This document shows, in pieces, positions 8,501 through 16,598 of a DNA stretch of 22,206 nucleotides. Source of the stretch: Chloromonas sp. AAM2. Its lineage: Eukaryota; Chlorophyta; Chlorophyceae; Chlamydomonadales; Chlamydomonadaceae. A program made the position numbers and the translations under genes. The notes beneath the pieces are model-generated. The model made no database searches. It worked only from the letters and a program-made list of their open reading frames with translations, and had not been told where the DNA came from. Positions within the stretch are counted from its first letter, which is position 1. Every line of letters starts with the position of its first letter. The stretch is taken from contig QAXH01006651.1 in the NCBI GenBank assembly GCA_004335635.1, positions 8,934 to 31,139 of the forward strand, written 5' to 3'.

Positions 8501-11500
8501 GTGCAACATGTGATCGCTCATCATGCAAGATCAACGATCAGTGCTTCGTAAACTTGTGCCACAAGCAACTCAAAGCCACACCAGAGCTACCATTGAAAAT
8601 GCTCAAAGCCATGCACGACCAGTGCACAACCACGCATGTGCCACAATGATGTCCATTTCTGCAAGCACCTGGCATGACTCAAGTTGTGATTGGTTCATGC
8701 ACTTACCGATGTTGGGGTACGATTCTGCGGACAGTCCAAAGCGCTCCCTGATGTAGCCAGGGGTGTCCTTACTGCACACATAGCAAACGCATGACACATG
8801 CTGCACATGAAGCGTGCTGCACATGAGGCATGCTGCACATGAGGCATGCTGCACGTGAGGCATGCTGCACGTGACACATGCCACCAGCCTTCGGGCACAT
8901 CATACAGCATCACAGAATTGTGATTGCTGTTGGCTATGGGGAGAACCACGGCTTGACCTGGTAGACATTTTTGCCTTGTGTGCAGAGCACTTCACGAGCA
9001 CATACTCAGGATTCCCGGTCAGGCTAGTCATGTGTTGTATCAGATTAGCAATAGGTATATTGAAAAATACAGGCAGATGATCAAATGATCAGATGGATGG
9101 ATAGTTGGACAGACAGATAGGTAGGTCCATAGATAGTTGGATAGATAGACAGGATACATATCGCAAAACAGCCCACCTGCTGATCCACAGTGCCACGTCC
9201 AAATCCCTGCTCTTCAGCTTGTAGTCCGGCCCCTTGGGGTTCCTCTTGGTCTCGCGGTTGTCCCACCAGGCATCGGGGTTAGCGTCCAGGTGGGCCCACT
9301 TCTCCTCGGTAGTGGCTGTGGCAAGGAAGCTCACGTCTGCATGAACAGTAGTGCAATCACTAAACCGTGCAACAAGTAACACTGAGTTGAGTTGACTCAT
9401 GCCCCATGACTCACTTCAAAAATAACTGGATGCTCGGCCTCAGGGATCGACAATGAATTTTCAGCTGACTCTTGTTTTTCAGAGTCTGTCCCGCACCATT
9501 CCGGTTGCTCCTAAAATCCTCAGGCACAGCTATTGCAATTCATCAGAATTCTAAATTGATATGCACCCACAATTCCCCTTGTATGCTCAGACACTCTGCT
9601 TATGTGCTCTGCTTATGTGCTCACACACCCACATGTGCTCACACACACACAGTTCCCCTCGTGTCAGCCACCCAAGCGCCAGCCAAGCGCTCACCAGGGT
9701 AGTTGCCGCCTTCCGCACCTCCTGCGCCCCTGTGAACAACAAACAAGTTGCCACGCCAGTAAGCAAACGTCAAAGTATATTTCCTGGTCCTGAGGTTGTC
9801 AGAAGTGGGCATGCCATTGATTCAATAGACTGTGAAGACTCTGAAGCCAAGCAATGTGCAGTGCCTGGCCTGAACTGTATCATAGCGCTTTGTACATAAA
9901 GCAAGTGACTGTTGCACAAGTAAGGGTGTCGGTTGGCAGCAGGTTAGCCTTGTCATGCTGTCCTCAATAAGCACACACACGTAAATCTTATTAATGTACC
10001 CTGCCATCGCCAGCCGGGGAGGGAGGAGGGGGAAGGGGAGGGCGCACATTGGCGCCTCCTCGGTGTTGTGCGTCCTCAGCCTGCTCGGCCGCAATCTGAT
10101 GTAGAGTTTCGGCGTCGCCCAGTTCAAATTGCTTGCCTGCCCGTCGTTAGGACGACACGGCTCAAGACGCTAGAAAGGACGCTAGAAAGGACCGTTCTGA
10201 CATTGTTGTGCCAAGCATGTCATTGCACATCAGGGTTTGTCTCTCAAATCTCAAATCACACATCGCACTTGTACATCCAACCTCAAGTTAACAAGCTTGT
10301 TGCGAAGTTACTAGGAGAATACCCTATTCTATACGTAAGTCATCCGTTGACTCATCCGTTGACTCACACGTTTACATGTGTGACACATCCACTGGCAGAC
10401 ATGATCTTCATCTCTCACCAGACACAAACCCATGTGAACTCGTTCATGAACTCCACTACCACTCACCCGCTGTATACTGGCAGTCCATACGCCTCCCTCA
10501 CCCAGTCAGGGGTGTCCTTACTGCGCGCACAGAAGCACACAGAACATAACATGACAAGCTTGGCAAGCAAATGCTCTTCTATGCTCGCCACTATAAAGCT
10601 TGAATCAGACAGCTGTCAGGTGTATGGAGAAACGTACGGTAGCTATGAAATGGATACCCAGGCAAGAAAAGCACACAAACTAGCTTGTTGTTTACGTGGT
10701 CTTCAGTCCCAGGAGGCGGGGGAGGGAGATTGCAAGTGGGCTACTGATCACCACTTGTTGACAGCCGCAATGTCAATTTGAACAATGCCTTAGCGCAGAA
10801 GCCTGTGTATGCACAAGCTGTGTGCCTCACCATGTGATGTGCGCATGACGGAGGTGCGCGCGACAGAACTTGATAGCCAAACAACAAAAATATCAGGCAT
10901 GCTCACCTGTTGAGCCACAGTGCCACGTCCTGTGCCTTGTCCCTCAGCTTGTAGTCCGGCCCCTTGGGGTTCCTCTTGGTCTCGCGGTTGTCCCACCACT
11001 GGTCGGGAAAATCACGCAGATGGGCCCACTTCTCGTCAATGGTGGCGTTGGCCAGATCTGCATGAACAAGGGCAGAGGGTGTCAAGGCATGGGCAAAGGC
11101 ATGCACATGGGGATAGGCGAGCAAACACACTGAAGCCGTGCGAACACGCTGGGAGACACATGCTGGCAAAACAAACAATCCGACCAGCGCCCTGGCGAGA
11201 AACGCAAGTGCTGCAGTGCATGCAGAAGTGGCCAAGACCATGTACAGAAGTGCATGGTACATGCATGTGGAGAATGATCTCATGCGCATGCCCACCTGTT
11301 TCCAGGTTGCTCCCATCGTGCTGGTCATAAGCCGGTGTTTGCGTATGGAAGCCTTGCGTGGCGCCCATGTTCTGCTGCTGAGGCTGGTACTGTTGCTGCT
11401 GAGGTTGGTACTGCTGCTGCTGCGGCTGGTACTGCTGCTGAGGTTGGTACTGCTGCTGCTGGTACTGGCGCTGCTGCGGCTGGTACTGCTGTGGTTGTGA

Positions 11501-12108
11501 TGGAGATGTAGGGCGACCACCCATGGATTGCTGCTGCACCGGGACACGACCGCCCTGAGGGTTGTATTGTGCACCACCTTGGCGTGCTTGTGCACCTTGA
11601 TTGGCATCGTAGCCACCACGGAACCTTCCTTGCAGCGCAGTCTCAGATGGTACCTCGGACCAGCTGGATGCGCCGCTCGTGCTCTGCAAATCAGCCAGCA
11701 ACGTTCATTTGGTTTGTACTGGTCGTGTCGCTGTCGCATTAATGCAGACGGCACGCGCATGACTGCTAGGGCAGGCTAACTATTCGCTCGGAACGACCTC
11801 CAAAAAGCCGCTGCAGAGCATAGATGCAAAGGCACTGTAGCGTTCAGAGAGACCGGCTGACTTCTGCGGGGCTTGGGTGCTGTTTCGGTGCTGGACATCA
11901 GAGAGGATGCGATCACCACTTGCCCCATCAGACCCGCCAGGCCCGCGAAAGAATGATTGAGGGCAGTGCTTACCAGCACAGTTCTGCGCCAAGGCTGAAC
12001 AGTCGGCGCTTGGCGAAGCGCCACAAAACCCTGGCGCCAAGGCGCCTGGACGCCGAGACCAGAACCGAGACGCAGCATTCCTGCAAGTAACGTGGCTGTA
12101 CTTAGCAT
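5026..12108 (-). CDS. Four-PDF-module protein (OSB-like, organelle-targeted), 12 exons
   Basis: Exons on the minus strand: 12108-11974, 11683-11296, 11057-10907, 10520-10467, 9729-9695, 9336-9177, 8771-8707, 8188-8029, 7681-7628, 7335-7310, 5544-5379 and 5071-5026 (TAA). They total 1440 nt (479 residues) and every junction agrees in phase. Residues 1-45 are Arg-rich and nearly free of acidic residues, like a mitochondrial or plastid presequence. Residues 46-174 are Gly/Arg- then Gln/Tyr/Pro-rich. Residues 175-479 are four copies of the PDF module of land-plant organellar single-strand-DNA-binding proteins (WWDNR, KxNPKxPD(Y/F)K, ALW, then DTP). Known OSB proteins pair an OB-fold with one to three such motifs; no OB-fold is seen here. 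DNA binding in an organelle is therefore inference. The start is uncertain: the frame stays open upstream, and a CAG acceptor at 12081 could replace the first exon's start. Confidence 0.85.
5549..5640 (-). repeat. CA/TG-rich tract before PDF exon 11
   Basis: A nearly pure alternating purine-pyrimidine tract (TG, CATG, GCGCGCG) directly precedes the acceptor of module 4 on the minus strand. Similar CATGCATG and TG tracts precede modules 2 and 3, e.g. 8195-8340. It replaces an ordinary polypyrimidine tract and could form Z-DNA. Confidence 0.7.
6100..7147 (-). pseudogene. Decayed coding remnant inside the 1.77-kb intron 10 of the PDF gene
   Basis: Minus-strand frames in order: 7147-6869 (92 codons; RGFEHADLVHRYLFEIALC, then AKVQLAWKTFLAQSQKPK), about 6849-6760 (KVDELELVQGQLDRLQ, coiled-coil-like), a basic/Pro-rich stretch to about 6490, 6510-6332 (HDRIAALEDCLVDATAHVS, then QLQQQLADTKRALQQ, a heptad-like coil), and about 6240-6115 (AAVRDDVSKAQREIVKRL). 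All lie on one strand but are broken by stops and frame changes. A coiled-coil plus basic region would fit a gag-like ORF of a retroelement, but no zinc knuckle, protease or reverse transcriptase is seen and the family is not established. Confidence 0.42.
7310..7335 (-). CDS. 26-nt micro-exon linking PDF modules 3 and 4
   Basis: TGTGCAG acceptor, GTGAGC donor, phase 2 in and phase 1 out, the same phases as the 35-nt micro-exon after module 1. It encodes YTSSGPQE and then the split Asp of module 4. It was found by searching the intron for a piece with the needed phases, so it is less certain than the module exons. Confidence 0.62.
7628..8188 (-). other. PDF module 3 (exons 8188-8029 and 7681-7628)
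   Basis: Residues 330-400. It is the most diverged core but the only one with the classical Pro-Asp-Phe: WWDNRESKTNPKAPDFK, then ALWLN and KDTPDWVREKYGL. The short exon is 54 nt and ends in phase 2, like module 1, and the intron before it shares the GCGCGCAG end with module 1. Confidence 0.9.
8794..8882. repeat. 16-bp minisatellite (GCATGCTGCACATGAG) in PDF intron 6
   Basis: About five tandem copies of a 16-base unit, with A/G exchange at the CACATG/CACGTG position. It lies in the intron between the two exons of module 2, close to the short exon's acceptor. Confidence 0.9.
9078..9155. repeat. GATA/GGAT tetranucleotide microsatellite in PDF intron 6
   Basis: Imperfect runs of GATG, GATA and TTGG(A/C) just beyond the donor of the long exon of module 2. 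There is no coding content. Confidence 0.85.
9695..9729 (-). CDS. 35-nt micro-exon linking PDF modules 1 and 2
   Basis: It is flanked by a TTCACAG acceptor and a GTGAGC donor. It enters in phase 2 and leaves in phase 1, exactly what is needed to join the short exon of module 1 to the long exon of module 2. It encodes a Gly-rich linker, GAGGAEGGNYP, followed by the split Asp codon that starts module 2. Confidence 0.78.
10467..11057 (-). other. PDF module 1 (exons 11057-10907 and 10520-10467)
   Basis: Residues 175-243. The core is WWDNRETKRNPKGPDYKL, followed by DVALWLN. The exon junction splits a Ser codon, then KDTPDWVREAYGL. The long exon is 151 nt, 9 nt shorter than modules 2 and 3. The short exon ends in phase 2 at GTGAGT and joins a 35-nt micro-exon. 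Confidence 0.9.
11296..11683 (-). CDS. Exon 2 of the PDF gene: Gly/Arg and QYQP-repeat region
   Basis: This 388-nt exon runs from a TTTGCAG acceptor to a GTGGGC donor. Its first half is GRFRGGY-like and Gln/Gly-rich; its second half is a roughly 18-nt minisatellite coding QYQPQQ-type units at about 11370-11490. Such low-complexity tracts act as flexible linkers or weak nucleic-acid or self-association regions in other proteins. It ends ETD into module 1, the Asp codon being split by the intron. Confidence 0.82.
11370..11495. repeat. Coding minisatellite for QYQP units
   Basis: Imperfect tandem copies of a unit near 18 nt (plus strand TGCTGCTGAGGTTGGTAC) encode Tyr-Gln-Pro-Gln-Gln on the minus strand. 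It lies within exon 2 of the PDF gene and is likely length-variable between strains. Confidence 0.9.
11974..12108 (-). CDS. Exon 1 of the PDF gene: presequence-like N terminus
   Basis: These 45 codons begin MLSTATLLAGMLRLGSG and continue with Trp/Arg-containing segments ending WRRTVL. They hold no Asp or Glu and several Arg, Ser and Thr, as expected of an organelle transit peptide. The exon ends in phase 0 at a GTAAGC donor (11973-11968), matching the phase-0 start of the Gln-rich exon at 11683. No good TATA element was picked out upstream. Confidence 0.62.
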
Positions 12109-12551
12109 CGTCCGGCTGCTTGCCGGTATAGGCAAAACTGTTCGTTTGAAAGTCGGGTGTCGTTTCAACCCTCTCCTTGATGTGACCTTGATGTGCCTTG
12201 ATGTGCCTTTGCTTTCGTGCTGCTTGTCGCCGAGTGTTGATTGCCTCAAACGCTTCACGAAATTCGATGGTATGCAAACTTGACTTTTCTTTACTTCTGG
12301 TCCCACGCATGTGATCCCATGGTCGTTTTGAGAATCCCCACTCACAGACAGCTGCCGTGGCCATGGCGCACCAAGCGTAACACTCGTACACCCGATAACA
12401 TTGTCCATGCAAACATCGGCTTGAGTGCTCAAGCCATGCCAAGTCCCGAGTCCTGACAGCTGGCTGCTACCCTCTGCTGCTGCTGCCGCCTTTGCCGGCT
12501 GTGGGTGTGAGGTGGTGTCTTGCTGTGTGACGCCACCCAAACCGGCTTCCA
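12109..12551 (-). promoter_or_regulatory. Upstream region of the PDF gene (promoter expected, no box identified)
   Basis: These 443 bases separate the chosen start codon from the inverted-repeat arm. The frame of exon 1 stays open through here, so upstream coding sequence cannot be excluded. A short direct repeat (TTGATGTGCC plus relatives, about 12177-12210) is present. No TATA box was recognised. Confidence 0.3.
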
Positions 12552-13280
12552 CTGAGCAACAGAAGGCAGCTTCAAGGCGCAAAGAGCAAAGAACACAGAA
12601 GTCAAAGCAAACAAACAAAGGCGTACTGCCAAAGGCTGTCAGACAAGGGTTGAGCAGGCGCAGCTGGAAACAAAGAGCGGGAAGCAAAGCCTGGGCCTAA
12701 GATGGCAACGTGTTAGGGCCTGGCAGTGGATAGGATGGCCTGGCAGGTGTTTGACGGTTATAGCTAGAAACAAAGGACGAGCAACAAAGTCTGGGCCTGA
12801 GTTGGCGACCGGGCAGGGGCCTGACAGTTCCCAGGGTGGCGGCAGCCTGAGAGCAAGCCGGCCATTGAGCAGGAACAAAAAGGATGATCACGGCTGAGCA
12901 GCAAGCTGTGGGTGGCACAGGGTGAGCAAGCACGAAGTCCTGCAGGTTGAGCCAAAGACGAGCCACAGCTGTGTTGGCTATTACTTCGACAGCAGGCGGT
13001 GGCCCTGCCAAGCGCTGGCCAGGGGTCGGTAGCTGGCCTGCCCAAAGATACCGGCGCCCAAAATTCATAGCGGCTAGGGCTGACAGGCAGACGAGGGTCC
13101 AAACTGCTGGGCTGAGCGGGGCTGGGGGCTGCAGGAGCCACAACGCTGGTGGGACTGGTCATGGGACAGCAGTAGTGGTGGGAGGGGAAGGGAGTGAGTG
13201 TGGGGAGGAGGGCGTCATGGCAGTGGGCGATGCGAGGGCAGCGGCCACGACATGCGCCATGTCATGTGTGGGGCCGGTGG
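12552..13280 (+). repeat. Left arm of ~0.7-kb inverted repeat
   Basis: This arm matches the reverse complement of 15237-15927 over nearly its whole length with scattered substitutions and a few indels. The left arm is about 40 bases longer, for example near 12810-12850 and 13200-13225. Within the arm a roughly 100-bp subrepeat (about 12664-12730 and 12764-12831, containing AACAAAG and CTGGGCCTGAG) occurs twice. Long frames exist on both strands and are shared between arms, but nothing identifies them as proteins. Confidence 0.92.
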
Positions 13281-13704
13281 CCAAACCTATACATGATTTT
13301 TTGTCCAAATGTGTATGTATTTATGTATGTACACCAGGGAAGCCGTCACTCCCAGTGCTGCGCATCTGGCCTGGAACATGATGCCTAACCCTTGGTTTCA
13401 TACACACTACCCCAGCATCGGCATTATATAATGAGGGCGGATGGGCGCCTACTTACAGTCTTGGGGCACAACCGGCATTCCATCGTTTTCTTTCAGACAC
13501 TGTTACTATCTGGCATCAATCACCAGAACCAGCAGGTGGATGTGCTGCACATTTCTCCTTCCCCAATCACGTCTCCCAGGCAGTTTACAAAAGTTTTACG
13601 TGAAGGGCCAGAGTGAAGGGCCAGAGTGCGAGTAATATTTGTGACCTGGTGGTGACGGTGCTGCTGGTAAGGCCGCTGATGCCACGATGCCTTTGGGGGC
13701 TGTC

Positions 13705-14180
13705 ATTTGGATCCAAATTTGGAAAAAATTTTGGCCCAAATAACACCCGAATTTCGTTTGCGGTCACATGGCAAATTTGGGTCCAGGCTTCTGCCCAGGC
13801 TACTGACAGCAGAGATAGGTCTGTTGGCGACCCATAATGGCATTTCATCACATGAGCAGACAGCAAACGCTAGAGCAGCTAGAGGCTGACCATCAAGTGT
13901 CCATGCATGCTTGGAATCTGCGACCAATTCGCCAGCTGCTCACGCAGGTGCCATGTACATGCATCCCCCGCGCAGTCTAACTGACTTACGTGAACATGCC
14001 AGATTACCGTCCCAAATTTGCCTGTCCAAACTTGGGTTCGACTCTACAGTGTGACCGCGGGCAAACTTGATTCCCGATTCGGGCCTCATCTGCCGCCTTC
14101 TAACCCAAATTATTGTCCAAATTTGGATCCAGATTCTTTGCCCAAACCTACGTGTGACCGCATCCTTAATAATTGGGCCA
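13705..14180. repeat. Diverged inverted/direct repeats with CCAAATTTGG and GCGGTCACA cores
   Basis: TTGGATCCAAATTTGG and GCGGTCACA at 13705-13770 recur in reverse complement at about 14110-14165. A further reversed GCGGTCACA core lies near 14050. The pattern suggests an old foldback or palindromic element, heavily decayed. Confidence 0.5.
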
Positions 14181-14231
14181 TGAAGTCACGTCATATGGCA
14201 AAACATGCCGCTTAAATGACTGGGAATCGCT

Positions 14232-14487
14232 ATCAGTTGACATTGTTAGAGCTGCCATTTCACTAGCTGACACTGACCTTGACCCTGACAATCTTTCAAT
14301 TCAGTCCATTTATATGGCTAACGGGATGCTTTTGGAAGGCGTTCTGTGGGGTGATGGCCACAAGGGCCTCACCACCCCTTGCTGACACGGCCAGATTCCC
14401 CTTTACTAGGAGAGTCTTTTGTAATTTGCGCAAATAGTTGATGTTTGCGTTGGACGTGCTTCCCGGTGTGCACTCCATCCTTGTAAG
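14232..14487 (-). repeat. Partial second copy of the TIR element (one end only)
   Basis: It matches 4187-4440 in the same order, including ACCCTGACAATCTTTCAATTC, GGGGTGATGGCCACAAGGGC and CCTTTACTAGGAGA. It ends TTGTAAG, the complement of the CTTACAAGG terminus of the full element. No partner left terminus was found between 13281 and 14232, so this copy is truncated or strongly diverged. Confidence 0.82.
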
Positions 14488-15236
14488 GCCCCATATGTGA
14501 CGTCAGAGCTGATGATGTCATCATAAGCGAGCGTACATGAAGTGTGGCGTGGACCAGCCCTTGCAGATGCCACGTGCATCGTATTCAGCATGGAATGCAT
14601 ACAGTTCTATGTCATCCAAGAACACAACAACGTCCAGTGTCATGCATGCAAGCGCCAGCATGCAAGCGCTAGCGGCAGCAGTTGCATTTCCGGGGCCGGC
14701 AGTAATCCCGCGCTAGCGCAGCACCCAGCCATGGGCAATTTGTCAGCGGACATGGGCGGTGTGTGTGACGATGGCAAGGCCAAGGCAATCAGTCATGACT
14801 CGCCGGCTGTGCGCATGCATGGGACCTGGCAACATCGGGAACGCAGTTACAAGCTACTGAACTGGCTCGTCTGGTGACTCATGCAGCTGGATCTCCTGGA
14901 GCCAACTGTCATCCACACATCTGCAGCTCACACAAGGATCACTTGCAGCTGGTGAGCACATGTGGGGAGCAACAGGTGCTTCGCAGAAATCCCTTTGCAC
15001 ACACTGCCACAATACTGCCTACAACGACACTGCTTACATGCACTTACCATTGGCTTTGATGATTTGGTGTAGTGCGTCAGCCCGTGTGACTGGTTACAGC
15101 GAGGCAGGTTGGCAGCACTGGTCTTCAGCTATCTGACTCCTGATCTACGATTTCAAACGGAGGTGGATGGGGCAAAGGGTGGAGAGGGTTAAGGGATCCA
15201 TTCACCGTCTGCCTCCCCTGCCACCCGCCTGCCGTC

Positions 15237-15927
15237 CACCGGCCCTCCACATGACATGGCGCACGTCGTGGCCGCTGCCCTCGCACTGCCCACACTCAAC
15301 CCCTTCCCCTCCCACCACTGCTGCTGTCCCATGACCAGTCCCACCAGCGTTGTGGCTCCTGCAGCCCCCAGCCCCGCTCAGCCCAGCAGTTTGGACCCTC
15401 GTCTGCCTGTCAGCCCTAGACGCTGTGAGTTTTGGGCGCCGGTATCTTTGGGCAGGCCAGCTACCGACCCCTGGCCAGCGCTTGGCAGGGCCACCGCCTG
15501 CTGTCGAAGTAATAGCCAACACAGCTGTGGCTCGTCTTTGGCTCAACCTGCAGGACTTCGTGCTTGCTCACCCTGTGCCACCCACAGCTTGCTGCTCAGC
15601 CGTGATCATCCTTTTTGTTCCTGCTCAATGGCCGGCTTGCTCTCAGGCTGCCGCCACCCTAGGAACCCAGTCGCCAGCTCAGGCCCAGACTTTGTTGCTC
15701 GCCCTTTGTTTCCAACTATAACCGTCAAACAGGTGCCAGCCATCCTAGCCACTGCCAGGCCCTCACACGGTTGCCATCTCAGGCCCAGGCTTTGTTTCCC
15801 GCTCGTTGTTTCCAGCTGCGCCTGCTCAACCCTTGTCTGACAGCCTTTGGCAGTACGCCTTTGTTTGTTTGCTTTAACTTCTGTGTTCTTTGCTCTTTGC
15901 GTCTTGAAGTTGCCTTCTGTTGCTCAG
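15237..15927 (-). repeat. Right arm of ~0.7-kb inverted repeat
   Basis: Reverse-complement partner of 12552-13280. Homology stops at CTCAG (15927) on the outer side and at CCACCGGCCC (15237) on the inner side. It ends some 330 bases before the intronless ORF at 16254. Confidence 0.92.
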
Positions 15928-16013
15928 CGTTGTGCAGGACGGTATCCAGCCCCGTCTCTTGCATGGCTTGCTAACTTTCACGCTCGGTGCATGTGGGCCC
16001 TTCTGTTGTTACC

Positions 16014-16092
16014 AGTATATATATAGGGGATATGTAGGGCATATATAGGGGGATATATATAGGAGATCGCTACACATATATATATATATAGG
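16014..16092 (+). promoter_or_regulatory. TATATA/GGGG-rich tract upstream of the 114-residue ORF
   Basis: An AT-alternating microsatellite (TATATATAGGGGATAT and relatives) ends about 160 bases before the ATG at 16254. It could supply TATA boxes for that ORF but may simply be a microsatellite at the edge of the inverted repeat. Confidence 0.35.
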
Positions 16093-16253
16093 GGATAGGG
16101 ATGGGCAGGTAGTTGGCTACATAACGTAGACACAGAATACAGTTCAAAATATTGAGGGAACAGCAGCAACGCCAATTTTCGGCGAGCCTCACCGCGCACA
16201 GCAAAAGAGGAAAATCTTTGAGTTGCTTCCCAGTTCCACTTAGCCACCAGCTC

Positions 16254-16598
16254 ATGGCTGCGGACATGCTGCACAAGGGCTCCTTCTCATTCCGGGATCA
16301 CGACGTCAACTGGCTAGCGCTGGAAGGCACTGACCTCCGGATTCGCATCGAGCGCTATGACGACAATATAGCTCGTGTGTACCTGGTGAACCAACAACAG
16401 GTGCAGCAGCCCATGCCGCAACACATCAAAATGCGCAACTCCGAAGGCATGACCCCTGCCTTCAAGGACAGCTTCGTGATCACTTGGACGGACTCCTACA
16501 CGCTTCTTGCCAACAACCAGCCCTACATGCTGCTTAACCAGCAGAGGCGGCACTCCATCATGGGACCGGCCAAGGCTGCAAGCGGATTGGTCGAGTGA
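16254..16598 (+). CDS. Hypothetical 114-residue protein, intronless
   Basis: I do not recognise the family. The ATG at 16254 is chosen because the protein-like region begins MAADMLHKGSFSFRDHDVNW. The frame is open back to 16152, but the extra N-terminal part is of poorer composition. Codons are rich in G/C at the third position, unlike chance frames nearby. The chain alternates charged and aromatic residues in a beta-strand-like pattern (DLRIRIERYDDNIARVYLV, then FKDSFVITWTDSYTLL). It has a Gln-rich loop (QQQVQQPMPQ) and a basic C-terminal part (QQRRHS). There is no signal peptide or membrane segment. It stands alone between the inverted repeat and an empty 1.7 kb, with TGTAA at 17016-17020 and 17045-17049 as possible poly(A) signals. 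It could also be the last exon of a longer gene. Confidence 0.6.
   Translation: MAADMLHKGSFSFRDHDVNWLALEGTDLRIRIERYDDNIARVYLVNQQQVQQPMPQHIKMRNSEGMTPAFKDSFVITWTDSYTLLANNQPYMLLNQQRRHSIMGPAKAASGLVE

Larger units (their letters stand above)
8707..9336 (-). other. PDF module 2 (exons 9336-9177 and 8771-8707)
   Basis: Residues 255-330. It carries the TTEEKWAHL lead-in, the same WWDNRETKRNPKGPDYKL core as module 1, DVALWIS, then KDTPGYIRERFGL. About 54 nt of the core are identical to module 1. The short exon is 65 nt and joins module 3 directly in phase 1. Confidence 0.9.
13281..15236. other. Spacer of the inverted repeat; no gene recognised
   Basis: The 1.96-kb spacer holds scattered CCAAATTTGG-type repeats (13705-13790, 14015-14180) with GTGTGACCGC motifs, a relative of one end of the TIR element (14232-14487), and CATGCATGC tracts near 14640. 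Open frames are short and lack motif or splice support. Confidence 0.6.

Noticed and set aside
11776..12687. Long minus-strand frame of about 300 codons continuous with PDF exon 1
   Set aside because: Only the 12108-11974 part looks like a functional N terminus. The rest overlaps the inverted repeat and the intron and lacks any domain; kept only as a caution on the start.
12697..13381. Overlapping long frames in the left inverted-repeat arm (both strands), also present in the right arm
   Set aside because: They persist because the arms are copies of a GC-rich repeat. Frames overlap on both strands, have low-complexity composition and no motif or splice support.
14030..14045. GGTTCGACTC-like tRNA B-box
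   Set aside because: No matching A-box or cloverleaf could be drawn around it; it lies within the CCAAATTTGG repeat cluster.
14542..14877. 111-codon plus-strand frame inside the inverted-repeat spacer
   Set aside because: Mixed composition, starts within CATGC-rich sequence, no homologous motif or flanking splice signals; not enough to call a gene.
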